Assembly (NCBI GenBank): GCA_026414975.1
Contig: JAOAHZ010000004.1
Location: 240,891 to 280,107, forward strand
Length of the DNA stretch: 39,217 bases
Reading direction: 5' to 3'
Origin: Bacteroidia bacterium
GTDB lineage: Bacteria > Bacteroidota > Bacteroidia > SpSt-205
Program-made: the position numbers and the translations under genes
In this document: positions 8,488 to 16,729 of the stretch, piece by piece
How positions within the stretch are numbered: the stretch's first letter is position 1
Layout of the letters: every line of letters begins with the position of its first letter
Notes under the pieces: generated by a model
What the model was told of the DNA's origin: nothing
What the model saw: only the letters and a program-made list of their open reading frames with translations
Databases searched by the model: none

Positions 8488-9531
8488 CTACTTCTGGAGG
8501 CTCTCCTCGGCTTTCCACCAATCAGGATGCGCCTCTAAGTCCTCTATGAGCTTTTGAAAAACTTTTCGCGGGTGATCCCAAACGACGCGGCTAATCTTCG
8601 TTAGGAGGGCATTCCTGATAGAAGAGGCATCTTCTTTGGCATCCCTTGGATAGCCCTCCGTCCAACCTATGTATAACGGAGAGAGCATATAGTCTTGCCA
8701 TACCCTGTACAATTCCTCTAAGGCTGGAACCGCTATGGTAGCATTTCCTTGGGGGTCAGCATGAATGACATGCCAGAAAGGATTGACGCCGCCCTGAAAG
8801 ACCGCCATAACAACAATCACTGGCGTCACATCCGAAGCATGAAGAGTTTGTTTAGCTCCCCCTTCCACAACTGGAAAAGCCTCTAAAACCGCCTTTATGC
8901 GTTTCCATCGGACCTCATCAGGCAAGACGTAAGCTCTTCCACCACCTACTATTTCAGCACCAACTTTCTTTGCTTGTTCAGCGCGAACATCGTCTAAGTT
9001 TTGAAAGCCCGTGCGCGATACCACCGTAAATACCCCCACGCGTCCTAAGTCTAACCCAAAAAGACCCCGAAGAGGCCCCGTGTAAAACTCGTGTTCATGA
9101 GGCACGGGATTGCCCTCATGTCGGCTCATAGTTCCATAGTCTGTAACAATAGAAGATGTAAGACTCACGAGGGTACCCATCCGCAAAGGAGACACTCGAG
9201 TCAAAGTATTGGCCTTTTCACTACCTCTACTACTCGGCGCTCGCATGTACCCGAACACGTCATCGTCATCGTAGTCAATCGGATTGGCCTCTGTATAAGC
9301 GATTTTCTCTTCTCGGAAGATAGGTGAGGGCTTCCAGTCATTTCGCTCTGCAAGCGTTTGCCGCAGCCAATAACGCCAAGCTTGAGCTGAAACATAAGGA
9401 TAGACTCGATTTCCTTCACGCAGTTTCTTGACGGTTACTTTGTTCTCGGCCATATCCCCTGAGTCTATGCCAGCGTTATTGAGTGCAGAAGCTGGCGCAT
9501 AAATCACTTGAATACCTGATAGAAATGCCAT
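8488..9531 (-). CDS. cas7: Cascade backbone Cas7 (Cst2/DevR family)
   Basis: This 347-residue protein opens with FLSGIQVIYAPASALNNAG and then has YPYVSAQAWRYWLRQTL. That is the Cst2/DevR pattern: an N-terminal strand, the ALNN element, then a VS-Q-RYxLR helix. Multiple copies would form the helical filament that holds the crRNA spacer. It sits between cas8 (3-nt gap) and cas5 (12-nt gap). A glycine-rich stretch, KKVGAEIVGGGRAYVLPDEV, lies near the middle. The Cst2-type backbone and the Cst1-type cas8 next to it assign the system to the Tneap branch of type I-B. Confidence 0.93.
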   Translation of the reverse strand: MAFLSGIQVIYAPASALNNAGIDSGDMAENKVTVKKLREGNRVYPYVSAQAWRYWLRQTLAERNDWKPSPIFREEKIAYTEANPIDYDDDDVFGYMRAPSSRGSEKANTLTRVSPLRMGTLVSLTSSIVTDYGTMSRHEGNPVPHEHEFYTGPLRGLFGLDLGRVGVFTVVSRTGFQNLDDVRAEQAKKVGAEIVGGGRAYVLPDEVRWKRIKAVLEAFPVVEGGAKQTLHASDVTPVIVVMAVFQGGVNPFWHVIHADPQGNATIAVPALEELYRVWQDYMLSPLYIGWTEGYPRDAKEDASSIRNALLTKISRVVWDHPRKVFQKLIEDLEAHPDWWKAEESLQK

Positions 9532-9534
9532 AGG

Positions 9535-11079
9535 CTATAGGATTTCGGTTTCGTCTTCAGTGTGATTAGAGAGCTGCTCCAGAGCCGCCTTATCTTTCTC
9601 AAAGTAGCCCTGCTTATACAGCTCCTCTATGAGAGCTATCTGGAGAAGGTCTCGGGCGAGTTTCCAGTTGCGTTCGGGATACCCTTCCGCTGTCTCAAAG
9701 AGGGTGAGGTATTCATCCAGCGAGAAAAGGAGCTTCCCCTCACTGGATAAAGCTTTCCGCAAGAGCCGAATGAGAAGCACTCGCCAAACGTCATACCGGC
9801 TCACTTGAGACCCTCCAAGCCCTAAAAGTTTTTTGTGGGCTCTCGGCTCGCGTCCAGTTGTGACAAGGCTTGCTAAATCAGCCGCAAGCCGTTTGATGAT
9901 ATCTATCTGCTCCTGGGTCATACTCGGAAGAAATACTTCTACAAAAAGCTCCACGACTTCCCAGATAGGCTTGTAATCTAAATGAGGCAAGGCAAGACTC
10001 CCTCCATAAGCTACCCTTCGGTACCCCCGAACCAGATTAAGGCTGCGGTAAGCATACCCCTTGAAAAAGAAGCGGATAAATAGGGGCGCTGCCTCAGGAA
10101 GATCAGGCAGGACTTCATAAATAAGATTGCGGCTCTGATGCGCAGAAATACTTTTAGAACTGGTTTGCTTCTCGGGCGGTAGGGATTCTCTCACTTGCTC
10201 AGGAACAGTAAGGCCACCCCGTTTCTCCTCCACCACCCAGAAGCTGTGGAGAAAAGCTCGCCAGGCTGGGTAGTATCGCTCAGCACGGACCCGACGCAAG
10301 AAAGTCTGAACCGCGCTTACGTACCAGTAAATCTCCGCATCGGGGTCCTGACCGCTATTGGAGAAATAAAAAGCCTGGATAGGAAAGCCCTCATCTCCCT
10401 CCTCTGAGACGGACAAAATCTCCTCCAAGACCTCTCCAAAGCGAGAGAGGGGATTTTTTATCTCCAGCTTCCCACCCTCGCGAGCCATCTTGATAAGAAG
10501 ACTCACATACTTATGGTACAGCGCCTCAGCTGCCCGTAAGAGGAGCTGTGGCTCTAAAGAAGCAGGCACAAGAAGCCGACCACTTATCAAAGGCGCTACA
10601 TAAATGAATCCCAAAATACATCCTAATGCCCATTGCGATACAGGGAGGTAACCGCTACCATTGAGGGTGAAATTGAGACTGCGGCGCTCAGGAAGCAGAG
10701 GAAACCGGTCACGACCGATGAGAATGACAGCTGGCTCGTCTTCGTAAAAAGCACACTTCACCTCAGGTAAAGGACGCGGCTCCGAGCTAGCCCCTTTGTA
10801 GTTTTTACCCTCTTTTGCTAAACCGAATATTTCGCTAATCTTTACCTCGCGGCCTCCCCCACTCTTCCAACTGGGATTATTGAAACCATTTTGCGTGAAA
10901 GCCACACTGAGAAGCCTATCCACAAATCCTCCTTTATAGTCATCCTCTATTTTCGTCAGCCAAGCTCTCCAGTCCTCCTCTGTAATAAGCTTTGGGTCTC
11001 TCTTGTTTGAATGAATAAGCAAGTAGGCTAATCCAGCGTCTAAAAGAGGTTCCCCCAACCAACGAAGCGGAGTACCCAT
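9535..11079 (-). CDS. cas8: Cascade large subunit Cas8 (Cst1-like)
   Basis: The 514-residue product is the probable Cascade large subunit, which recognises the PAM and recruits Cas3. The N-terminus (LRWLGEPLLDAGLAYLL) matches the 'G-P-DAG' opening of Cst1/Cas8a1 proteins. Its place between cas6 and a Cst2-type cas7 fits. Cst1 proteins usually carry a CxxC...CxxC zinc motif. Here only two cysteines occur in the whole protein, in EVKCAFYED and LGCILGF, so the zinc site seems lost. I chose the ATG at 11079; a TTG at 11088 would add three residues. It lies 25 nt after the cas6 stop. Large subunits diverge fast, so the family call is less certain than for the other Cas proteins. Confidence 0.85.
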   Translation of the reverse strand: MGTPLRWLGEPLLDAGLAYLLIHSNKRDPKLITEEDWRAWLTKIEDDYKGGFVDRLLSVAFTQNGFNNPSWKSGGGREVKISEIFGLAKEGKNYKGASSEPRPLPEVKCAFYEDEPAVILIGRDRFPLLPERRSLNFTLNGSGYLPVSQWALGCILGFIYVAPLISGRLLVPASLEPQLLLRAAEALYHKYVSLLIKMAREGGKLEIKNPLSRFGEVLEEILSVSEEGDEGFPIQAFYFSNSGQDPDAEIYWYVSAVQTFLRRVRAERYYPAWRAFLHSFWVVEEKRGGLTVPEQVRESLPPEKQTSSKSISAHQSRNLIYEVLPDLPEAAPLFIRFFFKGYAYRSLNLVRGYRRVAYGGSLALPHLDYKPIWEVVELFVEVFLPSMTQEQIDIIKRLAADLASLVTTGREPRAHKKLLGLGGSQVSRYDVWRVLLIRLLRKALSSEGKLLFSLDEYLTLFETAEGYPERNWKLARDLLQIALIEELYKQGYFEKDKAALEQLSNHTEDETEIL

Positions 11080-11104
11080 TCCCAGCAAATTTAGGTAAAG
11101 GGCT

Positions 11105-11851
11105 CTATCTATCTACAATCTCTATCATGCCAAAGCCTTGGCCGCTCCGCTCACCGAAGCCCGCTTGGTATCCGACTCGAAAAAGGCTTAGGGGACCTTC
11201 ATATAAAAATAGCCCTTCGTAGGCTCGGACTTGGGTGCCATGGACGTGTACTAAGCGCGAGCGCACCCGAAGGGGTAAAAAGACAACCTCATCCGATACA
11301 GAGATAGAGAGGCCCAGCACTTGCGCTTTTCGGCGCAGATTTTCCCCGAGGATGCGACTGAAAGCGCTGTCTTGCGGGGTGAGAAAGACCTTACGCCCCT
11401 TAGACCAACTTTCCTGCATCTCTACGGTAGAAATGGTGATGGGAGATAAAGTGCGCACACGAACAGGGCTTCGGTCGGGGAGAGGCTCAGGAAGCACTTC
11501 AACGGTTTCTACCTGAAGGGGCATGCGTCCTAAGGTTACCTTGGGGTCTCTCCATATGCCCTGCGTGAATGCCTCTATAAGCGCCGAAACAGGAGAGCTA
11601 ACCTGCCAGTAAAGGGGTGGCGTCAGACGGAGACCTGCTGTCTCCGCTTGGAGCGCTTTGGCTTGGAGCCAGGAGAACGTATACAGCTTATACCGATGGC
11701 CCTCAGCTACCCATCCCCGCGCATGAAGCTGCATCCCTAAGGCGAGATTAGCTTGATTGAGCCAGCGATAAAAGAGCCCCATGAGCAGTTCTGGATAACG
11801 CCATGGCAAAAAAAGAGGGTGCTTAGCCGAAAAACCTATCTGAAGCCGCAT
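11105..11851 (-). CDS. cas6: crRNA-processing endoribonuclease Cas6
   Basis: This 248-residue RAMP endonuclease cuts the repeat in pre-crRNA to leave the ATTGAAAT handle. The C-terminus carries the glycine-rich loop of Cas6 (GYQAGFGERSGQGFGMIEI, about residues 226-244). The N-terminal ferredoxin fold contains a histidine in the LHARGW segment (about 43-48), a candidate catalytic residue. It is the first gene of the minus-strand cas operon, so its upstream region at 11852-12060 should hold the operon promoter. Length and C-terminal motif are typical for I-B. Confidence 0.94.
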   Translation of the reverse strand: MRLQIGFSAKHPLFLPWRYPELLMGLFYRWLNQANLALGMQLHARGWVAEGHRYKLYTFSWLQAKALQAETAGLRLTPPLYWQVSSPVSALIEAFTQGIWRDPKVTLGRMPLQVETVEVLPEPLPDRSPVRVRTLSPITISTVEMQESWSKGRKVFLTPQDSAFSRILGENLRRKAQVLGLSISVSDEVVFLPLRVRSRLVHVHGTQVRAYEGLFLYEGPLSLFRVGYQAGFGERSGQGFGMIEIVDR

Positions 11852-12060
11852 ACTAAGCGAAGATACACCGAGGCACCTCCTGACTTGATAAGCCTCCCCT
11901 TAGTGCCTTTGCCACTGGATTAGACAGATTATTCCCTACAAGCTTGGAGTAGCGGCGGTTTCGGTCGGGCTGTTTTTGACTCTCCTACCGCAGCCTAACT
12001 TCATAGGGGCCAATGAGAACGAGTCTTAGAAGCCTTGACCAGCCCATTCACCTCTATCCT
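11852..12060. other. Intergenic region upstream of cas operon
   Basis: This 209-bp gap separates cas6 from the 3' end of the lipoprotein gene, which reads in the same direction. No exact TAnnTTTG lies near the cas6 ATG. The closest match on the minus strand is TATCTTCG (one mismatch), 6 nt before the ATG, without a spaced TTG. I see no clear intrinsic terminator. The cas operon promoter should be here, but I cannot place it. Confidence 0.4.
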
Positions 12061-12492
12061 CTAGGGAACCCATGTCTCTTGAATGAGCTCACCCCCTTCC
12101 CCCGTGTATTCCCAAACGAGAAGGTTATCAGAAAGCTGAATGATTTCGCGGGTCATGAAGAAGCCCTGCCCTTCCACAATCAGAAAGCGATTACCATTGG
12201 AGAAGCTCCACTGGGCGTTTAAGCTGGGCGGGTCATTAGGGTCGTTAGAGCTACAAAGAGTAGGATTTTGAAGAGAAGCCCCTTTGTCAGAACGAAAGGT
12301 CCAGCGATCGTCGGCTCGGCAAGGGGGTATAGGCTGGCTACTTCCTGCACGAGTTAGAGCCTGCAGCCGCCAAGTTCGACTACCCCCTCCTGTGAGTAAC
12401 TCTTCAGCTGCCGGAGAAGAAGTATTAGGAGCTGGTTTATCGGGCTGACACCCCCAGAGCATCACTAGCAGCGCTAAGCCAAGCCAACGCAT
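12061..12492 (-). CDS. Lipocalin-like lipoprotein
   Basis: The product is 143 residues from the ATG at 12492. It begins with a lipoprotein signal peptide (MRWLGLALLVMLWGC, C15 being the lipidated cysteine) and a Ser/Pro-rich linker. The rest follows the pattern of Bacteroidota lipocalin-like domains: LLTGGGSRTWRL, then a cysteine followed by a DDRWTF strand, a second cysteine region with NDPNDPP, NAQWSFSNGN, and a last strand LLVWEYTGEGG. The family is common on Bacteroidota surfaces but its ligands are mostly unknown. An in-frame upstream start at 12588 would bury the signal peptide behind 32 residues. It is rejected because a perfect -7 element ends 4 nt before the 12492 ATG. Confidence 0.8.
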   Translation of the reverse strand: MRWLGLALLVMLWGCQPDKPAPNTSSPAAEELLTGGGSRTWRLQALTRAGSSQPIPPCRADDRWTFRSDKGASLQNPTLCSSNDPNDPPSLNAQWSFSNGNRFLIVEGQGFFMTREIIQLSDNLLVWEYTGEGGELIQETWVP

Positions 12493-12496
12493 AGTC

Positions 12497-12504
12497 CAAA
12501 GATA
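12497..12504 (-). promoter_or_regulatory. -7 promoter element (TATCTTTG) of lipoprotein gene
   Basis: On the minus strand TATCTTTG matches TAnnTTTG exactly and is followed by GACT and then the ATG at 12492, a 4-nt gap. The upstream TTG at the ideal distance is absent. This spacing predicts transcription starting at or within a base or two of the ATG. Confidence 0.65.
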
Positions 12505-12704
12505 CCAACCGCAACTCAACTTGAAAGCTAAATGAGAGTTACAACCGGGTGCAGCCTTTCCCGTGGGCGGCTTTAGACAAGTAGGCATGGTCTTTCCAGA
12601 GTTACTCGCTGAAATGTGGGGTGACGAAAGTAGAGCTCAGACCGTGAGCTGGAGCTTTGAAGGGGTGTATCGTGCCTCTCTCGCAAAGTTTTGTTGAAGG
12701 CGCG

Positions 12705-13862
12705 CTATATGCCTTCTCCCACCAGTTGGACTGGTTGTCCTTCATTGAGCAAAGCAGCGCCAGTCGTGGCAATTGTATCACCTTCTTTTACGCCTCCACT
12801 TATGGCTGCTTCGCCACTATCAGTAGCCAACACCTTCACCCGAGTGCGTTTGGCTATATGGCCCTTCACTACGAACACATAAGCTATGGTGTCTTGAAAC
12901 TGTATCGCGTCTATGGGAACAACTAGTGCATTATACGAACGACTTTGGGGGAGACGAAGGTAAGCGATTAGGTTGGGCCGAAGAAGCGTAGCAGCTTGGG
13001 GAGGAATCTCACGCACAATAGCGGTCAAAGTTCGGCTGAGGGGATTGATATTCTTACTCACAGCGGAGAGACGACTTCGGAAAGACAGATTGAGATCAGG
13101 TATGAAGACCTCGACTTCCTGCCCGACCGCGGCTAAGGACAAGAAACTTTCAGGAATTTCCGCTTTCACCTCCCACTGACCTGCACTGATCAGACGGATA
13201 GCTGGAACGCCAGGGGAGAGGAGCTCACCAACCCGAGCGAAGATAGCGTCTATCTGTCCTGCAAAGGGAGCTCGTAGCTGAGCGTTCCGCAATTGCTCTT
13301 CTACCGCAGCGATGGAAGCCTCTAAAGACTCCTTGTTATTTTTCGCTGTGAGATACTGGACTTCAGAGCCTATACCTTCCTCGTAGAGCTTTTTTTGCTT
13401 TTCGTACAGCGTGCGAGCAAGCTCTAAGCGGGTACGCAGCTCGGCTAGGTTTTTGCGTAGAACCTCGGCTTCTTGCTCCAAAAGAAGTTGTCCAGCAGCA
13501 ACCATTTGCCCCTCTTGAACATAGATGCGGGTAACCGGGGCGAGAATCTTAGCTGTCAAGGTCACCACCTGGCGATTGTCTACGCTACCTTGAAACTGGA
13601 GGTAAGAGGCAAAGGGTTTGGGTTTCAGAATTACATACCCGACTGGTACGCGTCGGGATACGCTGAATGTACTGTCTTCCGCTTGGATGGCCTGCTCCAG
13701 CTCGGCAATCTGAGTCTGGAGTTTTAGAAGGTCCTGCCGAAGGCTCTCTAATCGCTTCTTTTTCTCCTCCAAAGAGGGAGGGTACATACTCCGAGAGGCA
13801 GATTGACAGCCGATAAAGGCAGCTGCCCCTAATCCGCATAAGATGATGATTAGACGATGCAT
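12705..13862 (-). CDS. Periplasmic adaptor (membrane fusion) protein of an efflux system
   Basis: This 385-residue HlyD/AcrA-type adaptor is exported as a lipoprotein (signal peptide ending AAAFIGC). A heptad-rich segment follows at about 32-63 (LEEKKKRLESLRQDLLKLQTQIAELEQAI). Then come a lipoyl half-motif (KILAPVTRIYVQEGQMVAAGQLLLEQE), a coiled-coil hairpin (about 110-185), the second lipoyl half (LRAPFAGQIDAIFARVGELL) and beta-barrel domains ending PVQLVGEGI. It would link an inner-membrane pump to TolC. It follows the TolC gene by 4 nt in the TetR-TolC-adaptor operon. The coiled coil directly after the lipid anchor is an extra segment. No pump gene follows; the next gene downstream is the lipoprotein, after 212 bp. 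Confidence 0.92.
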   Translation of the reverse strand: MHRLIIILCGLGAAAFIGCQSASRSMYPPSLEEKKKRLESLRQDLLKLQTQIAELEQAIQAEDSTFSVSRRVPVGYVILKPKPFASYLQFQGSVDNRQVVTLTAKILAPVTRIYVQEGQMVAAGQLLLEQEAEVLRKNLAELRTRLELARTLYEKQKKLYEEGIGSEVQYLTAKNNKESLEASIAAVEEQLRNAQLRAPFAGQIDAIFARVGELLSPGVPAIRLISAGQWEVKAEIPESFLSLAAVGQEVEVFIPDLNLSFRSRLSAVSKNINPLSRTLTAIVREIPPQAATLLRPNLIAYLRLPQSRSYNALVVPIDAIQFQDTIAYVFVVKGHIAKRTRVKVLATDSGEAAISGGVKEGDTIATTGAALLNEGQPVQLVGEGI

Positions 13863-13866
13863 AAGG

Positions 13867-15198
13867 CTATTCTATTGGAAGGGTACCGATGGCTTTTTGC
13901 CAGTCTATGTAGGTCAAGTATGCCTCCAGAAGAGCGGTGCTGTAGTTTGTTTGGGCTTGATCATAGCTGGTCTGAGCTTGAAGCAGTTCTACCATGGAAC
14001 CCACCCCGAGTTCTTGCTTGCGACGAGCTGTTTTGAGAACCTCCTCAGCCAAAGCCAGATTGCGCTGTTGGATACTAAGAGTTCGGAGGCTATTCAATAG
14101 CTGGCGACGAGTCGTCTCAGCTTCTAAGGTTAGCGCCTGACGAAGCTGAAACAGATCATTTTGATTTTTCTGGAGCTCTAAGCGTGCTTGGCTGATTTGA
14201 CTCGCTCGTCGGAGCCCATCAAACACGGGTATCTGTATCTGCACGCCGATAAAAGCAATAGGAAACCAGCGTTTCTTAGGGTCAAAAAAGTCAAATTCAT
14301 TGCGCTGAGCCTGCGTAGCCAAGTTGCCCACTGCAACGAGAGACGGAAGATAACTCACCTGATAGCGGCGTAGATTCAGTTCTAAAGCTCGCCGCTGCCG
14401 GAGTAAGATTTGGTATTCCCAACGACGGCTGACATCAAAGCGGCTCTCTGTGAGCGTATCAGGCAGAAGCGACAAAAGGTCTGTAGGAGCCAAAGTGTCA
14501 GCTAATGCAATAGGGGTTTCCAGAGGCATGCCCATTTGCAGTTTGAGGGCAAGATAGGAGAGGGCCACAAGCTCAGCAACCTTACTTTGCTCTGTGCGCA
14601 GATTATTCAAGCTAACCTCTAAACGCTGATAGTCCAGTTTTTCTGCGAAGCCTGACTCATACAGAGCTTTTGTCTGCTGCGTAAGAATCTCTAACTGCTG
14701 GATATTCTGAGACAGAAGGCGGAGGCGCTCTTGGCTCACGAGAGCCGTATAATACGCCTTGGTAACAGCGACAACAGTCTCTGTGCGCGAACGCTGATAG
14801 CTGCGATAGGCGATGTCCTTAACCACTTTAGCTGCCTGTAGGCCAACAAAGTAGGTCCCGTCAAAAAGTAGCTGGGTGCCAGTTAGGCTAAACTCCAAGT
14901 TATACGGCACGCCAAAGCGTACTGCAATGAAGGTGCCTCGAGGCGCCCCAAAAAACTCACCCGGCACAAGGGAGGTGGGGATTTCTACGAAGTATCGAAA
15001 CGAGCCGGCGGCATTAATTTGAGGCAGTCCAGCCGCCCGCACCTCAGCGATTTTCTGGCGAGCTGAGAGATAGTCTAAATAGGCATTCTGAATGGAGGGT
15101 GCATGAGTTAGAGCATACTGAATGCAATCTCTCAGACTCAGCGATTGAGGCCCCTGGGCTAAGGCTAAGCCAGCCATTAGATATACTCTACCGAACAT
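13867..15198 (-). CDS. TolC-family outer membrane efflux protein
   Basis: From the ATG at 15198 the product is 443 residues, close to the usual size. It starts with a short signal peptide (MFGRVYLMAGLALAQG). The typical TolC opening follows (SLSLRDCIQYALTHAPSIQNAYLDYLSARQ as a helix with alternating pattern). There are two related halves with long helices; the second ends GVGSMVELLQAQTSYDQAQTNYSTALLEAY. It would form the trimeric outer-membrane channel of a tripartite exporter. The chosen start overlaps the end of tetR by 11 bp. A longer frame from 15291 would place 31 non-signal residues first and overlap tetR by about 100 bp, so it was rejected. Confidence 0.93.
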   Translation of the reverse strand: MFGRVYLMAGLALAQGPQSLSLRDCIQYALTHAPSIQNAYLDYLSARQKIAEVRAAGLPQINAAGSFRYFVEIPTSLVPGEFFGAPRGTFIAVRFGVPYNLEFSLTGTQLLFDGTYFVGLQAAKVVKDIAYRSYQRSRTETVVAVTKAYYTALVSQERLRLLSQNIQQLEILTQQTKALYESGFAEKLDYQRLEVSLNNLRTEQSKVAELVALSYLALKLQMGMPLETPIALADTLAPTDLLSLLPDTLTESRFDVSRRWEYQILLRQRRALELNLRRYQVSYLPSLVAVGNLATQAQRNEFDFFDPKKRWFPIAFIGVQIQIPVFDGLRRASQISQARLELQKNQNDLFQLRQALTLEAETTRRQLLNSLRTLSIQQRNLALAEEVLKTARRKQELGVGSMVELLQAQTSYDQAQTNYSTALLEAYLTYIDWQKAIGTLPIE

Positions 15199-15856
15199 AT
15201 ATCTGAAAAATCTGAGACTTGTAATTTTCCAACAACCGCCGACCCGCTTCTGTTGTAAAACTATACAAAAGCAGGAGTATGGTCTCCGCATAGATTTCAG
15301 CGATGCTTTTTCGGGCCTGCTCGGCTAAGGCGGGATTCAGGACGACTTGAACGATCACAAAGCTCATCCACAAGGGTAATATATCCATCGGTAGGTCTTG
15401 GCGAAAGAGACCCTCCTTTACAGCTTGGGCGACGGATAGAGCGAGCTGCCGCTGGACGATAGACTGAATGCGAGGGAGAACCTGAGCCCGAGCATGGGGT
15501 ATGACACGCCTCAACTCGGTGTAAAGAATGGGATTGAGCGAAGTGAGAAGGGTGTAGATGTAGTTCGCCGTAGCTATCATGGGTAGGAGAGCATTCTCGG
15601 TATGGGTCTGGCGGATTTCACATAGCTTTCGCTCTATCTGGGTCAGAAATGCATCGGCACAAGCCTCCACTAATCCATCTTTGGAGGCGAAGTGTTCGTA
15701 GAGCGTCTTCTTAGAAATGCCCAGAGCCTCCGCAATCTGGTCCATCGTCGTGGCGCGAACCCCTTGCTGGATGATAAGTCGCTGGGCTACCTCCACAATA
15801 GCTTCCCGCACGGAATAGGAAACGCAATAAACTTTGAGAAAGTTCCCAGTTCCCAT
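15188..15856 (-). CDS. TetR-family transcriptional regulator
   Basis: The 222-residue protein has a TetR N-terminal DNA-binding domain (about 15-62): AIVEVAQRLIIQQGVRATTMDQIAEALGISKKTLYEHFASKDGLV as two parts, with the recognition helix KKTLYEHF. The C-terminal ligand-binding helices are variable. It is the first gene of the operon with the TolC and adaptor genes, so it most likely represses them and responds to a pump substrate. Its start is 11 bp from the divergent amidase gene. The promoter of that gene (15834-15863) lies within the first codons of tetR. No palindromic operator is obvious in the tiny gap. Confidence 0.92.
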   Translation of the reverse strand: MGTGNFLKVYCVSYSVREAIVEVAQRLIIQQGVRATTMDQIAEALGISKKTLYEHFASKDGLVEACADAFLTQIERKLCEIRQTHTENALLPMIATANYIYTLLTSLNPILYTELRRVIPHARAQVLPRIQSIVQRQLALSVAQAVKEGLFRQDLPMDILPLWMSFVIVQVVLNPALAEQARKSIAEIYAETILLLLYSFTTEAGRRLLENYKSQIFQIYVR

Positions 15857-15863
15857 AGTTTTG
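15834..15863 (+). promoter_or_regulatory. Full Bacteroidota promoter (TTG-N19-TAGTTTTG) of the omega-amidase gene
   Basis: TTG at 15834-15836 is followed by exactly 19 nt and then TAGTTTTG at 15856-15863, which matches TTG-N19-TAnnTTTG in full. The ATG of the amidase gene begins 4 nt after the final G, so the mRNA should have essentially no 5' leader. The element overlaps the start of the divergent tetR gene. Confidence 0.85.
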
Positions 15864-15867
15864 CTGC

Positions 15868-16656
15868 ATGGATACTCTGCGGATAGGCTGGGTCCAGATG
15901 GACATCGCTTGGGAAGCTCCTTTGTCCAACATAACCCGTGTGGAGCGGCTAATCCAAGGCAAGCAAGCTGATCTGTGGGTTTTACCCGAGATGTGGAGTA
16001 CGGGCTTCAGTATGGAGACGGACAAAGCTGAGCCCGAAGGAGGCGTAGCTTACCAAGCTATGAGGGAATGGGCGGAGAAGTATCAAGCCCTCCTGCTTGG
16101 AAGTCTTCAAGTCCGGATTGAAAACCGGGCCCGTAACCGAGCTTATGCTATCTTGCCTGACGGCCGAACCTACTTCTACGATAAGCGACATTTATTCCGC
16201 ATAGCTGGAGAGTCGTTGCATTATGAAGCGGGTGATAGGCACTTAGTTGTTGAATGGAAGGGTTGGCACATAGCTCCCCTTATTTGCTATGATCTACGAT
16301 TTCCTGTATGGAGTCGGAGGCGACCTGACTATGACTATGATCTACTGGTGTACATAGCCAACTGGCCCGAGAGCCGTCACGCCCACTGGAGCGCTTTGCT
16401 ACCTGCCCGAGCCATAGAAAACCAGGCTTATGTTCTCGGTGTCAATCGTATCGGCGTTGATGGAAATCAGCACCATTACCTTGGGGGCAGTATGCTCTTA
16501 GATTACAAAGGGGAAATGCTCTTACATGCTGGAAACACCGAGGGAGCCTTTGTTGCAGAGATCCGTAAAAGTCCGCTGGTCGCTTATAGAGAAAGGTTTC
16601 CCGTCTGGCGAGATTCAGATAGCTTCCAGTTTTCACCCGAACCCTTCTGGGGATAG
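15868..16656 (+). CDS. Nitrilase-family omega-amidase (YafV-like)
   Basis: This 262-residue carbon-nitrogen hydrolase has the complete catalytic triad: E41 in LPEMWSTGF, K106 in YDKRHLF and C140 in ICYDLRFPVW. The GF after the glutamate and the CYDLRFPVWSR segment match the omega-amidase (YafV/Nit2-like) branch. That branch hydrolyses 2-oxoglutaramate or 2-oxosuccinamate to the 2-oxo acid and ammonia, completing glutamine/methionine transaminase cycles. It is cytoplasmic, with no signal peptide. It stands alone: tetR is divergent 11 bp upstream and ftsW follows after 73 bp. The exact substrate is inferred from family only. Confidence 0.9.
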   Translation: MDTLRIGWVQMDIAWEAPLSNITRVERLIQGKQADLWVLPEMWSTGFSMETDKAEPEGGVAYQAMREWAEKYQALLLGSLQVRIENRARNRAYAILPDGRTYFYDKRHLFRIAGESLHYEAGDRHLVVEWKGWHIAPLICYDLRFPVWSRRRPDYDYDLLVYIANWPESRHAHWSALLPARAIENQAYVLGVNRIGVDGNQHHYLGGSMLLDYKGEMLLHAGNTEGAFVAEIRKSPLVAYRERFPVWRDSDSFQFSPEPFWG

Positions 16657-16729
16657 CCAACTTTCCACACCCGCCGCTCAAGTCAGGTAAAGGAAAGTTC
16701 TTTGGGAGACTTACCCGCCGCCGGTGTCT

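Noticed and set aside
1-12060. An undescribed defence module hidden among the cas genes
   Set aside because: Every gene in the operon is accounted for by a known Cas family. The novelty here is in arrangement and junction sequences, not in an extra effector.
12493-12588. Longer lipoprotein reading frame starting at 12588
   Set aside because: It would put 32 residues before a clear lipoprotein signal peptide and pass through the -7 promoter element that fits the 12492 start.
15199-15291. Longer TolC frame starting at 15291
   Set aside because: The extension overlaps tetR by about 100 bp and hides the signal peptide that begins at 15198.
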